Positions 8,110 to 17,283 of a DNA stretch of 64,000 nt are shown in pieces. The notes below the pieces were generated by a model. It was not told where the DNA came from and did no database searches. It was given only the letters and a program-made list of their open reading frames with translations. The first letter of the stretch is position 1. Every line of letters begins with the position of its first letter. Position numbers and translations under genes: made by a program. The stretch is taken from NCBI RefSeq assembly GCF_000420145.1, contig NZ_ATUJ01000002.1, forward strand, positions 248,001-312,000. Direction: 5' to 3'. The stretch is from Paracoccus zeaxanthinifaciens ATCC 21588. Lineage in GTDB: Bacteria; Pseudomonadota; Alphaproteobacteria; Rhodobacterales; Rhodobacteraceae.

Positions 8110-8565
8110 ATGCGTTTGCCGATGATCGCGACCGCCATGACCCTCATGGCCGCGCCCGCTCTGGCCGATGACGGCCCCGACGACTGGATCGTGAAGGACA
8201 GCCCGCATGACGTGGTGACGACCGCCGACCGGCTGGAAGCCGCCATCGAGGAAAGCCCCGCCAAGCTGGTCACGCGGATCGACCACCAGCGCGCAGCCGA
8301 GGCTGCCGGCCTGGAAATGCCGGGCGCGACCGTGATGATCTTCGGCAACCCCGAGATCGGCACGCCCCTGATGAATGCCGATCCGCGCATCGCGCTGGAC
8401 CTGCCCGCCCGCGTCCTGATCTGGGACGAGGACGGGCAGACCAAGGTCGGCTACATGGACCCCGAAGAGTTCGAGGACCTGTACGAGATCGACGGCGCCG
8501 AGGAACCGCTGGAGAAGCTGGCGGGCGCCATGGGGATGCTGACCGACAAGGCCATCGCCGAGTGA
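8110..8565 (+). CDS. DUF302 domain protein, secreted
   Basis: A 151-residue protein with a signal peptide (about 20 residues, ending APALADD). The remainder matches DUF302: VVTTADRLEAAIEES, VTRIDHQRAAEAAGLEMPGATVMIFGNPEIGTPLM, then LPARVLIWDEDGQTKVGYM. DUF302 proteins are small periplasmic proteins of unproven function, often near redox or sulfur genes. An AGAAAGGAAC ribosome binding site sets the ATG at 8110; the reading frame continues upstream but has no support. It follows the malonate genes after a hairpin, so co-transcription is uncertain, and it converges with the giant helicase gene 14 nt away. Confidence 0.85.
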   Translation: MRLPMIATAMTLMAAPALADDGPDDWIVKDSPHDVVTTADRLEAAIEESPAKLVTRIDHQRAAEAAGLEMPGATVMIFGNPEIGTPLMNADPRIALDLPARVLIWDEDGQTKVGYMDPEEFEDLYEIDGAEEPLEKLAGAMGMLTDKAIAE

Positions 8566-8579
8566 CGCGGAGGGGCCGC

Positions 8580-11500
8580 TCAGGCCCCTTCGATCGATAC
8601 CATCTCGACCCCGTCGCGGCACTCGATCCGGGCGGGGTCGATTGCTGCGCGGACCCTGTCCTCGATCCGGTCGCCCGCGCGGGGCCAGCCGTGCAGCGCC
8701 GCGATCCGGCCCGCAAGCTCGGTCAGGGGCAGCGGCGCGTCGCGCGACAGTTCCTCGGCGATCATGGCGACCAGCACCGGCTGATAGGCGGCGTCGAAGA
8801 ATCGATCAGGATCGGGCGTGGCGGTCGCGGCCTGCGGCGCGGGGGGCTGCGTTTCGGCGGCCTTCTGCGCGCGCAGGTCGCGGTCGGCCTGCAGATGCTG
8901 CTGCAGCGCCTCGTGGATGCGGTCCGCGACGGAGGGCGGGTGGCGGAACCAGTCGGTCGACCAGATGCGCAGGATCGTCCAGCCAAGACCTTCCAGCACC
9001 GCTTGGCGCACCTTGTCGCGGTCCCGCGCCGTGGCCGATCCGTGATAGGTCGCGCCGTCGCATTCGATCCCCGCAAGATAGATCCCGGCATGGTCGGGAT
9101 GCACGACGCCCAGGTCGATGCGGAACCCCGACACCCCGATCTGGGGCCGGATCTCCCATCCCCGCAGTTCCAAGGCCTGCAGGACCGCGGCCTCGAACGG
9201 GCTGTCCACGCCGCCCTGCGACCCGGTATCCTGCGCGGGCAGGGCCACGGCCCCGCGTTCCGCGTAATCCAGGAACGCCTTGAGGTGCCGCACACCGGTC
9301 GCATTGGTGCGCGCAAGGTCGATCTGCTCGGCCCGCAGCGAGGCGAAGACGTGCAGCTCGGACCGCGCGCGGGTGACGGCGACGTTCAGCCGCTTCTCCC
9401 CGCCCGTGCCGTTCAGCGCGCCGAAGCCCATCGACAGCTTGCCCGCGTGATCCGGCCCGTAGGTGATCGAGAACAGCATCACGTCGCGTTCGTCGCCCTG
9501 GATGTTCTCGAGGTTCTTGACGATGACGGGTTCCTCGCGGGCATCCTCGAAGAACCATTCCAGCTCGGGATCGCGGCGGCGTTCCTCATCCAGCAGATCC
9601 AGGATCAGCGCCTGCTGTTCGGCGTTGAAGGTGATGACGCCCAGGGTCGGACGCGCGGCCTCGGGCAGGGTCAGCCATTCGGTCAGGCGCGCGACGGTCA
9701 TCTGCGTGATGGCGCGGGCCTCGACCTCGTTCCGGCGATCCTTGCCGCGGCCATAGGTGCCGTCGACCGGGTGCAGCCGCACCGCGTTCGACTGCGTCCG
9801 CGGCGAGGGGAAGGTGATCAGCCGCCCGCCGTAATAGTGCCAGTTGGAAAACGCGATCAGCGCCTCGTCGCGGCTGCGATAATGCCAGTCCAGCTGCTGC
9901 GTCGGCACGCCCGATGCCGCCACCTCGTCCAGGATCGAGGGAAGGTCGCGTTCGGTCTCGGGGATGTCGTCGGCGTCGTCCTCGACCTTGCCGAAGAAGT
10001 TGGTCGGCGGCAGCTGCTTGGGATCGCCCACGATGATCGCCTGCCGCCCGCGCGCGATGGCGCCGATCGCGTCCCATGTGGTGATCTGGGACGCCTCGTC
10101 GAAGATCACCACGTCGAAGGCCGCCTGCCCGGCGGGCAGGTATTGCGCCACCGACAGCGGCGACATCAGTACGCAGGGCGCCAGCCGCGTGAAGGCGTCG
10201 GGCATCTGCGCGATCAGCGACCGGATCGGCATGCTGGGACGCTGAAGCCCCAGCTGGTGCCGCAGCGTGCCCAGCTCCGACTTGCGCGGGACGGCATCGC
10301 GGGCGGGCAGCCCGTGGCGGATGCGCGCCAGCACCTGTCCGGCGGCCATCTCGGTCGCGGCGCGGTCGAGGTCGCGGAACCGCGCGATCGCGTCCTCGTG
10401 CGCCCAGTGGGAAAAGCCGCGCAGGACGGGGTCGGTATCCAGCGCCTCGGGCAGCCACCACGCGGCATAGGCGTTGCGGAAGGCCGTCTCGGCGTCCTGC
10501 GTCAGGCGGCCATCCTCCAGCGCCTCGATCAGCGGAAGCAGTCCGGCCCCCTCGGCCTGGAGGCGGGCGGCGTTCCAGCGGGTCCAGTCCGGCAGATGCT
10601 CGCGCGCCTGTTCCAGCGCGTCCAGCTGCGCGATCAGTTCGGCCAGCGGGACCGACGCCGGATTGCCGCCCGCCGCATCGGCGAAGGGCGGGCAGGCGGC
10701 GGCAAAGGCGTCCTGCGCCGCCAGCAACGCCCGCGCGGGATGCGCCCCGCCCGAGGCGATGCGGCGCAGGCTGTCCTGCCAGCGCGCCGGTTCGGCCACA
10801 TGCGGGCGCAGCGTCTCCACCGCGCCCAGCAGGGCGACGGCCGCCTGCACGCGCGCGGTCAGGGTCGCGGCATCGTCCGCCACGTCGCGCAGGGGCGATG
10901 CGTCGATCGCCGCCTGCGCCTGCGCGATGGCGCCCAGTGCGGGGATGTCGGTCTGCGGATCGGCCTGTCCTGCCGTCGCATAGGTCTGCAGCAGCTTGCG
11001 CAGGCGTCCCGTCGCCAGCGAGGACAGCGGCCAGATCCTGGCCTGCGCCTCTCGCCAGTCGCTGTCCAGCCGATCGACCGGAATCCGCGCGCCGGGATCA
11101 TAGGTCGCGGCAAGGCGGGCGCGGGCCTCGTCGCGGCTGCGCAGGACCTGTGCAAGGTCCTGGCCCTGGCGAGGCAGATCCTGGGGCTGGCGATCGAGCG
11201 CCCAGACCAGGTCGCCCGCGCCGTCGCCCGCGCGGGCCAGCGCCAGCAGATCCTCGGGCGGGGTGGCGTCCTGCAGGCCCGCGACCGCGATCAGGTCGCG
11301 CCGCGCGGCCATCAGGTCGCGTGCCGCGCGCGCCAGCGGCGCCGCGGTTTCCAGCAGCCGCGCCTGCCAGCCGAAGGACCAGTCCTGCGCGCCGATCAGC
11401 GGGAATGACGGCAGATCGCGCACGACCGCGTGCGTGCGGCCAAGCGTGGCCGCGATCTGCTGCATCCTGCGGAAGCTTTCATCGTCATGGGCATCGCGAT

Positions 11501-13961
11501 TGTCGAAGCGCAGGCGTAGCGCCGGATCGGCGTTCAGCGCCCAGCCGATGGCCTGGAAGATGCTGAACCCCTGCCGCCCCGTTGCATGAAGCGCCGCGAC
11601 ATAGGCGTTGAGTTCCTGCCGCGTGACATCCAGATCCGCCGTGACGCGCGCCCATTCGGCATCGCTGCCCTCGGACGCGCGATCCCAGCTGCGGCCCAGC
11701 TGGGCCATGACCGACTTGCGGTCGGCCTTGTTTGAATGCAGCTCCAGCACGGCATCGCCCAGGCCATGCGCGTTCAGGCGGCGATGGACGACATCCAGCG
11801 CGGCGGATTTCTCGGCCACGAACAGGACCGTGCGGCCCGTCGCAAGGCACTGGCTGATGATGTTGGCGATGGTCTGGCTCTTGCCGGTGCCGGGCGGGCC
11901 GATCAGCACGAAGTCGCGCCCCTCCTGCGCCGACAGGACGGCGGCCAACTGAGAGCTGTCGGCAGGCAGCGGCGCGAACAGGTCCTGCGGCGGCAGGCGG
12001 CGGTCCACGTCGCGCGGTCCGGCAAGCCCCGGATCGCCCTCGGGCAGGAAGGGGGTTTCGGGGTTGTCGACCAGGTGACGGACCAGCGCGCTGTCGCGCA
12101 GGCTGTCGGTGCGGTCGGCCAGGTCCTTCCACATCAGGAACTTGGCGAAGGAGAAGGTCGAGAGGGCGGATTCCTCGACCAGCTCGAAGCCCGGCACGTC
12201 GCGGATGCGGGCGCGCATCGTCGTAAAGATCCGCGTCAGGTCGAAGCCCGCCTCGTCGCGGGGCAGATCGCCCTCCAGCTCGGGGATCTTCAGGTCGAAA
12301 TCGCGCTTCAGGAACTCCAGCAGGGTGGTGTTGAAGCGGATGTCGTCCTCGTGCGGTTCGATCACGAAATCGGACTGGGCCGAGCGGCGCGTCAGCCGGA
12401 CCGGGATCAGCAGCAGCGGCGCGCGATAGCTGCGGGTATCCTGCGCCGATTTCTTCCAGCGCAGGAAGCCCGCGGCCAGGAACAGCGTGTTCGTCCCGCC
12501 CTCCTGCAGGTCGCTGCGGGCCTTGCGATAGAGGTCGAGCAGCCGGTCCTGCATGTCCTTGCCGGGCAGCGGGACGGCGATGCGCCCGCGCTGGAAGGCG
12601 TCGCGGGCCATCTGATCGATGATCGCGGGGTCTTCGGGCAGGGCGTCGCCCGCCAGCGATTCCGCCCGCACGCCCTGGCCCTGCGCCAGCCGATCCTCGA
12701 GCGCGGGGATGTCGGGGCAGATGAAGGGCAGGGTCTGGCGCGTGTCGCGGAAGTTCAGCAGCCGGTTGCGCAGCGACAGGTCCAGCAGCTTGCGCTGCCA
12801 GCGGGCGATGCGGTCGGCGGCGTTCTGCGGGGTGTCGTCCGCGATCGGGCTGGCGGGCATCATGCCGGGCGGCAGCGGTCGGGGCAGGGCGGCGGGCGCG
12901 ACGGGGGCGTCGGGATCGGTATCCTCGGGGGCGCGGTGGCTGGCCATCGGGCGGATGCCCGCGGCACGTGCGCGGCGGATGTCCAACGCCTGAAGGAAGC
13001 CGTGCTCGTTCCGTTCGGCCACGAGATCGCGGCCCGCGGCGGCGGCCTCTTCGAAGGCGATGGCGGGGCGGCGCGTCAGGTAGGTGGTTTCCAGCATCAC
13101 CAGCTCGCGCGCATCGACGGCCTTGCGCACCGTCATCACGTCGGGTTCCGACACGCAGCCGAAATCGGCGTCGGTCAGCCAGAAGCCGGTCCAGGCATGC
13201 CCCTCGGCGAACAGCACGACGGGGTTGAGGCCCGCAGCCTCGAAGCACGAGGCGAGGAGGACCGCCGTATCGAGGCAGGTCGCCAGCCCCTCGGACCGGA
13301 TGCGCGCGGGGTCGCGCAGCTTCTGGCCCTGCCGTTCGAAGGACGCGGGCGGCAGCGCATAGCTGAGGCCCCATCCCGTCAGCGCCGACCAGATCGCCCC
13401 CGCCAGCATCCAGACGCGGCCCGGATCGCCCGAGCGGTATCCGTCGATATCGCCGGGTTCGCCCACGGCTTCCAGCAGCCGCGCGGCGTCCTTGAGGATG
13501 CCCGCGACCAGCGCGTCGTTGGGCGACAGGTGGGCGGCCAGCAGCGGCGCCATCGACAGCCCGCCCCATTCGTCCCGCGCCAGCATCTCGACCGGGCGCG
13601 AGGTTTCGGCCAGCAGCGTCTCGGACTGGTGGACCTGCAGGACGACCTCGCCCCACTCGGCCTCGTTCAGGCCGCCCAGCAGCGCATTGTCCAGCGGCGT
13701 TTCCGCCTGCGGCAGCGTCACGGTCGCCCCCGGCGCGATCCTGTCGATGCGGAAGCTGCGCGGGCGCATGGCGGCGGGGCGCGTCAGCAGCGTGACGTCC
13801 AGGTTCTCCAGCGCCTCGTCGCCGTCGTTTCGCAGCGCGACGCGTCGCAGGATCGACAGTCCGTTCTGCGACAGGGCGAAGTTGATCCGGTCCACCGGTT
13901 CGAGGTCAAGGCCGACTGCCGGGGCAGCGCCTTCGGGGCTGAGGTCTTCCAATTCGTCCAA
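8580..13961 (-). CDS. Giant transglutaminase-like/DUF4011/SF1 helicase/nuclease/DUF3320 protein
   Basis: A 1793-residue single-gene machine. In order: an N-terminal beta-rich region; a transglutaminase-like segment (ATCLDTAVLLASCFEAAG with its cysteine near 228, and GHAW near 255); DUF4011 around 385-600; a superfamily 1 helicase with Walker A GPPGTGKSQT near 688, DEASQI near 1285, GDPKQLPP near 1311 and the late motif NVAVTRAR; a restriction-endonuclease-like MTES_1575/Vsr domain (GIECDGATYHGS...VLEGLGWTILRIWSTDWF) near 1634; and C-terminal DUF3320. The start appears to be TTG at 13961 without a strong ribosome binding site, so the N-terminus is uncertain. Such proteins are found in defence surveys, so an anti-phage or DNA-processing role is plausible but unproven here. 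Confidence 0.88.
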   Translation of the reverse strand: MDELEDLSPEGAAPAVGLDLEPVDRINFALSQNGLSILRRVALRNDGDEALENLDVTLLTRPAAMRPRSFRIDRIAPGATVTLPQAETPLDNALLGGLNEAEWGEVVLQVHQSETLLAETSRPVEMLARDEWGGLSMAPLLAAHLSPNDALVAGILKDAARLLEAVGEPGDIDGYRSGDPGRVWMLAGAIWSALTGWGLSYALPPASFERQGQKLRDPARIRSEGLATCLDTAVLLASCFEAAGLNPVVLFAEGHAWTGFWLTDADFGCVSEPDVMTVRKAVDARELVMLETTYLTRRPAIAFEEAAAAGRDLVAERNEHGFLQALDIRRARAAGIRPMASHRAPEDTDPDAPVAPAALPRPLPPGMMPASPIADDTPQNAADRIARWQRKLLDLSLRNRLLNFRDTRQTLPFICPDIPALEDRLAQGQGVRAESLAGDALPEDPAIIDQMARDAFQRGRIAVPLPGKDMQDRLLDLYRKARSDLQEGGTNTLFLAAGFLRWKKSAQDTRSYRAPLLLIPVRLTRRSAQSDFVIEPHEDDIRFNTTLLEFLKRDFDLKIPELEGDLPRDEAGFDLTRIFTTMRARIRDVPGFELVEESALSTFSFAKFLMWKDLADRTDSLRDSALVRHLVDNPETPFLPEGDPGLAGPRDVDRRLPPQDLFAPLPADSSQLAAVLSAQEGRDFVLIGPPGTGKSQTIANIISQCLATGRTVLFVAEKSAALDVVHRRLNAHGLGDAVLELHSNKADRKSVMAQLGRSWDRASEGSDAEWARVTADLDVTRQELNAYVAALHATGRQGFSIFQAIGWALNADPALRLRFDNRDAHDDESFRRMQQIAATLGRTHAVVRDLPSFPLIGAQDWSFGWQARLLETAAPLARAARDLMAARRDLIAVAGLQDATPPEDLLALARAGDGAGDLVWALDRQPQDLPRQGQDLAQVLRSRDEARARLAATYDPGARIPVDRLDSDWREAQARIWPLSSLATGRLRKLLQTYATAGQADPQTDIPALGAIAQAQAAIDASPLRDVADDAATLTARVQAAVALLGAVETLRPHVAEPARWQDSLRRIASGGAHPARALLAAQDAFAAACPPFADAAGGNPASVPLAELIAQLDALEQAREHLPDWTRWNAARLQAEGAGLLPLIEALEDGRLTQDAETAFRNAYAAWWLPEALDTDPVLRGFSHWAHEDAIARFRDLDRAATEMAAGQVLARIRHGLPARDAVPRKSELGTLRHQLGLQRPSMPIRSLIAQMPDAFTRLAPCVLMSPLSVAQYLPAGQAAFDVVIFDEASQITTWDAIGAIARGRQAIIVGDPKQLPPTNFFGKVEDDADDIPETERDLPSILDEVAASGVPTQQLDWHYRSRDEALIAFSNWHYYGGRLITFPSPRTQSNAVRLHPVDGTYGRGKDRRNEVEARAITQMTVARLTEWLTLPEAARPTLGVITFNAEQQALILDLLDEERRRDPELEWFFEDAREEPVIVKNLENIQGDERDVMLFSITYGPDHAGKLSMGFGALNGTGGEKRLNVAVTRARSELHVFASLRAEQIDLARTNATGVRHLKAFLDYAERGAVALPAQDTGSQGGVDSPFEAAVLQALELRGWEIRPQIGVSGFRIDLGVVHPDHAGIYLAGIECDGATYHGSATARDRDKVRQAVLEGLGWTILRIWSTDWFRHPPSVADRIHEALQQHLQADRDLRAQKAAETQPPAPQAATATPDPDRFFDAAYQPVLVAMIAEELSRDAPLPLTELAGRIAALHGWPRAGDRIEDRVRAAIDPARIECRDGVEMVSIEGA

Positions 13962-14280
13962 TCCAAGGGGTCGTCGTTGCCGTTTGTGCCGCTGCGTCGG
14001 GAAAGCGTTTATCGCACAATGGGATGCGGGGTGTTCTTCACGTTCCGCATCACAGGGTCGTTTCTAGATGTTGTATTGCCCGACTGCATCCCGCCATAGA
14101 TGCGATCACGATATGTTCCGGGTCAAGTCGAAAGTTTGACGGGCCGGGGGGACCGGTCTGCCGCCAGGCTGCGGCAACGCCAGCGGACCCTGTGGGTGAA
14201 AACGCATTGTTTCAAATCCGGGGCGATCTGCACCAGCCTGAAGGGGAATTGAAACAGCTCGGAAAAAGGCGCTGCATCAC
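13962..14280. other. Intergenic region between divergent helicase and dehydrogenase genes
   Basis: About 320 bases without a credible gene. It must carry the divergent promoters for the giant helicase (minus) and the dehydrogenase cluster (plus). The only structure I see is a short inverted repeat, GTCAA-N9-TTGAC at 14122-14140, a possible operator. The sequence is visibly less GC-rich than the flanking genes. Confidence 0.5.
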
Positions 14281-15276
14281 ATGAAAATCGGCTTCATCGG
14301 ATTGGGCAATGTCGGCGGCAAGCTGGCCGGCAGCCTGCTGCGCAACGAATTCGACGTGACGGTCCACGATCTCGATCCCAAGCTGGTCGCGGCATTCGTC
14401 GCCAAGGGCGCGAAGTCCACAAGCGGCCCGCGCCAGCTGATGCGCGATTGCGACGCGGTCATCACCTGCCTGCCCTCGCCCGCCGCCTCGGCCGCCGTGG
14501 TCGAGGAAATGCTGCCCGAGGTCGATCACAGCAAGATCTGGATGGAGATGTCCACCACCGACCAGGCCGAGGTCCAACGTCTTGCGGCCCTTGTGCAGGA
14601 ACGCGGCGGCGCGGCGATGGAATGCCCGGTCTCGGGCGGGTGCCACAGGGCGGATACGGGCAACATCTCGATCTTCGCGGGCTGCGACCGCGCGACCTTC
14701 GAACGCATGCTGCCGACGCTGGCGACGCTCGGGCGTCGCGTGCTGCACACGGGCGATATCGGCACGGCCTCGGTGCTGAAGGTGATGACCAACTATCTTG
14801 CGACCGCGAACCTGCTGACCTGCTGCGAGGCGCTGGTGACGATGAAGGCCGCGGGGATCGACCTGAACACCACCTATGAGGCCATGAAGATCTCGTCGGG
14901 GACGTCCTTCGTCCACGAGACTGAGAGCCAGGTGATCCTGAACGGCTCGCGCGACATCTCGTTCACGATGGACCTGGTGAAGAAGGATATCGGCCTGTTC
15001 CAGAAGATCGCGTCCGAGGCCGGCGTGCCGCTGGAGATCAGCCCCCTGATGATCGAGATCTTCAACGACGGCATCGCGCGCTTTGGCGAACGCGAGCTGT
15101 CGCCGAACATCATCCGCCGCCTGGAAGAGGCCACCGGCCTGTCGATCACCGCGCCGGGCTTCCCGCCCGAACTGGTCGACGACGAACCCGAGGAACGCGG
15201 CTACGAGGTCATCCCGACCGGCCTGTCGGCGCCCGCGGGCCTGACGGAATCGCGCCCCGCGCTGGCCGAGGGGTAA
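14281..15276 (+). CDS. NAD(P)-dependent beta-hydroxyacid dehydrogenase (3-hydroxyisobutyrate dehydrogenase family)
   Basis: A 331-residue dehydrogenase. The Rossmann motif GFIGLGNVGGKLAGSL is at residues 3-18, the substrate-binding MECPVSGGCHRA is near 118-129, and the catalytic lysine lies in VLKVMTNYLATANL near residue 165. The family oxidises short 3-hydroxyacids such as 3-hydroxyisobutyrate, tartronate semialdehyde or threonate. The exact substrate cannot be read from sequence. It leads a three-gene plus-strand operon with a class II aldolase and an Fe(II)/2-oxoglutarate dioxygenase. The C-terminus is about 35 residues longer than usual for the family and hydrophilic. Confidence 0.88.
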   Translation: MKIGFIGLGNVGGKLAGSLLRNEFDVTVHDLDPKLVAAFVAKGAKSTSGPRQLMRDCDAVITCLPSPAASAAVVEEMLPEVDHSKIWMEMSTTDQAEVQRLAALVQERGGAAMECPVSGGCHRADTGNISIFAGCDRATFERMLPTLATLGRRVLHTGDIGTASVLKVMTNYLATANLLTCCEALVTMKAAGIDLNTTYEAMKISSGTSFVHETESQVILNGSRDISFTMDLVKKDIGLFQKIASEAGVPLEISPLMIEIFNDGIARFGERELSPNIIRRLEEATGLSITAPGFPPELVDDEPEERGYEVIPTGLSAPAGLTESRPALAEG

Positions 15277-15281
15277 CCCCC

Positions 15282-16025
15282 ATGCAGCACGCCAATCTCG
15301 ATCACTGGACCGAGCGCGCGGACCTTGCCGCCAGCTTCCGTTGGGCCGCGCGGCTGAACATGCACGAGGCGGTGGCGAACCATTTCAGCCTTGCGGTGAA
15401 CGACGAGGGCACGCGGTTCCTGATCAACCCGAACCAGGTGCATTTCTCGCGCATCAAGGCGTCGGACCTGCTTATGCTGGACGTGGACGACCCCTCGGTG
15501 ATGGACGCGCCGAACGCGCCCGATCCCACCGCCTGGGGGCTTCACGCCGCGATCCACCGCGCCTGCCCGCATGCGCGCTGCGTCATGCACACCCATTCGA
15601 TCTGGTCGACCGTCCTGGCCTGCCTGGCCGACAGCCGAATGCCGCCGATCGACCAGAACACGGCGACCTTCTCCAACCGCCACGTCATCGACGAGGAATT
15701 CGGCGGCCTCGCCTTCGAAGAGGAGGGCCGCCGCTGCGCGAGCCTGCTGTCGGACCCTGTCAGCAAGGTGCTGGTCATGGGCAATCACGGCATCCTGGTC
15801 GTGGGCGACAGCGTGGCCGACACGTGGAACCGCCTGTTCTACTTCGAACGCGCGGCGGAAACCTATGTCCGCGCGCTGCAGACCGGGCGTCCGCTGCGGA
15901 TCATGTCCGACGACATCGCCGAGAAGACCGCCCGAGAGCTGGAGGACTATCCCGGCCAGGCCGAGGCGCATCTGTCCGAGCTGCGCGCCATCCTGGATGC
16001 CGAGGGCGACAGCTATGCAACCTGA
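15282..16025 (+). CDS. Class II aldolase/adducin family protein
   Basis: A 247-residue protein of the L-fuculose-phosphate aldolase/adducin fold. The zinc site is visible as MHTHSIWSTVLAC (two histidines) with a third histidine further on in the GNHGILVVGDS loop, and EAVANHFSLAVND is the N-terminal family motif. Members cleave or decarboxylate sugar phosphates or beta-keto acids, but many without a nearby kinase act on other compounds. It starts six bases after the dehydrogenase stop and is probably coupled to it. A decarboxylase or aldolase acting on the dehydrogenase product is the simplest inference. I cannot assign the substrate. Confidence 0.87.
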   Translation: MQHANLDHWTERADLAASFRWAARLNMHEAVANHFSLAVNDEGTRFLINPNQVHFSRIKASDLLMLDVDDPSVMDAPNAPDPTAWGLHAAIHRACPHARCVMHTHSIWSTVLACLADSRMPPIDQNTATFSNRHVIDEEFGGLAFEEEGRRCASLLSDPVSKVLVMGNHGILVVGDSVADTWNRLFYFERAAETYVRALQTGRPLRIMSDDIAEKTARELEDYPGQAEAHLSELRAILDAEGDSYAT

Positions 16026-16049
16026 GACGAACCTGAAAGGAGACGTCGC

Positions 16050-17201
16050 ATGACCGAAACAAGCTTCGACCTGCGCGAGAAGGGCATGGTCATCGGCCTG
16101 CCCGAAGGCGAGAAGTACTTCAACTACTACTGGCTGCGCGATGCGTGCCTGTCCTGCATCGACCCCCAGACGCGCGAACGGATCTTCGACGCCTCGGAGC
16201 TGAAGTCTCCGCCGCGTGCCACCTCGGCCGTGATCGAGGAGGACACGGTCGTCATCGGCTGGGCCGACGAGGCGCAGGCTTCTCGCGTGCCGCTGTCGCT
16301 GCTGCGCGAGGTCTTCGCCACCGGTCGCCGCGCCGATCCCGCCGACCTGCCGCGCCGCCTGTGGTACAAGGACCATACGCCCAACATCACGCGCATGGAC
16401 CAGGATGCCGTGGTGGGCACCGAGGAAGGCCGCGCCCGCCTGACCCGCGCCCTGATCGAGGACGGCATCGCCATCGTGACCGACATGGAGAAGTCCGAAG
16501 GATCGCTTCCCCGCCTGGTGAACGCGATCGGCCCCGTCACCCCGTCGGCCGAGGGGCTGTTCTTCAACGTCCGCGTCGAGATCGCGCCGACGAACCTTGC
16601 CTTCACCGCCGGTCCGCTGGAAATGCATACCGACCTGCCGGGAGAGGAGACCGCGCCGGGTGTGCAGTTCCTCCATTGCCTCGAGAACACGGTCGAGGGC
16701 GGCAATTCGCTGTTCCTCGACGGTGCCGCGGTGGCGGAGGCCCTGCGCAAGGAGGCCCCCGAGGCCTTCGCCCTGCTGGCGGGCCACGATATCCCGTTCT
16801 TCTATCGTCACGACAACTGGGATTACCGGTCCCACCAGCGCGTGATCGAGACGGATGTGGACGGGCGCGTGACCGGGGTCACGATCTCGCAGCACCTGCA
16901 GGACTACATGGACCTGCCGCAGGATCTGCTGGACGACTATTATCCCGCGTTCATCAAGTTCATCCGCATGATGCAGGAGGATCGCTTCCTTCTGCGCTTC
17001 CGCTCCGAGGCGGGCAATTGCGTGGTCTTCGACAACCACCGCATCGTGCATGGCCGCGAAGGCTATGTCGCCGACAGCGGCAAGCGTCACCTGCGGGGCT
17101 GCTATACCGACCGGGGGGCGCTGCGCTCGACCTATCGCGTGTTGGCGATGAAGGGGCATGACGGTTCGGTCGAACAGCCCGCGCAGCAGGCGCGGGGCTG
17201 A
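16050..17201 (+). CDS. Gamma-butyrobetaine hydroxylase-like Fe(II)/2-oxoglutarate dioxygenase
   Basis: A 383-residue enzyme. Residues 10-90 form the small N-terminal DUF971/GBBH-like domain, with CLSC resembling part of its zinc site. The remainder is a TauD-type double-stranded beta-helix. The iron facial triad is HTD in LEMHTDLPGEE plus the distal histidine in FDNHRIVHGREGY, and the arginine in HLRGCYTDRG would bind 2-oxoglutarate. GBBH and trimethyllysine hydroxylases hydroxylate trimethylammonium substrates. That hints at a betaine or related substrate, but no carnitine genes accompany it. An AAAGGAGA ribosome binding site precedes the ATG. A strong bidirectional hairpin ends the operon. 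Confidence 0.87.
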   Translation: MTETSFDLREKGMVIGLPEGEKYFNYYWLRDACLSCIDPQTRERIFDASELKSPPRATSAVIEEDTVVIGWADEAQASRVPLSLLREVFATGRRADPADLPRRLWYKDHTPNITRMDQDAVVGTEEGRARLTRALIEDGIAIVTDMEKSEGSLPRLVNAIGPVTPSAEGLFFNVRVEIAPTNLAFTAGPLEMHTDLPGEETAPGVQFLHCLENTVEGGNSLFLDGAAVAEALRKEAPEAFALLAGHDIPFFYRHDNWDYRSHQRVIETDVDGRVTGVTISQHLQDYMDLPQDLLDDYYPAFIKFIRMMQEDRFLLRFRSEAGNCVVFDNHRIVHGREGYVADSGKRHLRGCYTDRGALRSTYRVLAMKGHDGSVEQPAQQARG

Positions 17202-17230
17202 ACGGGGCGCTGCTTCAGCCGTAAGACGAA

Positions 17231-17264
17231 GAAGGCCCGGCGCGGATATCCGCGCCGGGCCTTC
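17231..17264. terminator. Bidirectional terminator hairpin
   Basis: A perfect 15-bp inverted repeat (GAAGGCCCGGCGCGG at 17231-17245, its complement at 17250-17264) with a 4-nt loop lies between the convergent dioxygenase and aldehyde dehydrogenase genes. A-rich sequence precedes the stem and T-containing sequence follows it. Confidence 0.8.
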
Positions 17265-17283
17265 TGTCGTCAGGATCGGCGCA

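Noticed and set aside
8562..11408. Long plus-strand open frame of 948 codons opposite the helicase
   Set aside because: It mirrors the minus-strand helicase frame, as GC-rich codon bias commonly produces. It has repetitive arginine- and glycine-rich composition, no family motif and no ribosome binding site.
11736..14099. 787-codon plus-strand open frame over the helicase N-terminus
   Set aside because: Shadow of the real helicase gene; composition is unlike a folded protein, and it crosses the divergent promoter region.
14122..14140. GTCAA-N9-TTGAC as a firm operator
   Set aside because: Arms of five bases are too short to be significant by themselves; kept only as a remark in the intergenic entry.
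15201..17159. 652-codon minus-strand frame over the aldolase and dioxygenase genes
   Set aside because: Antisense shadow of two well-supported enzymes; no recognisable domain.
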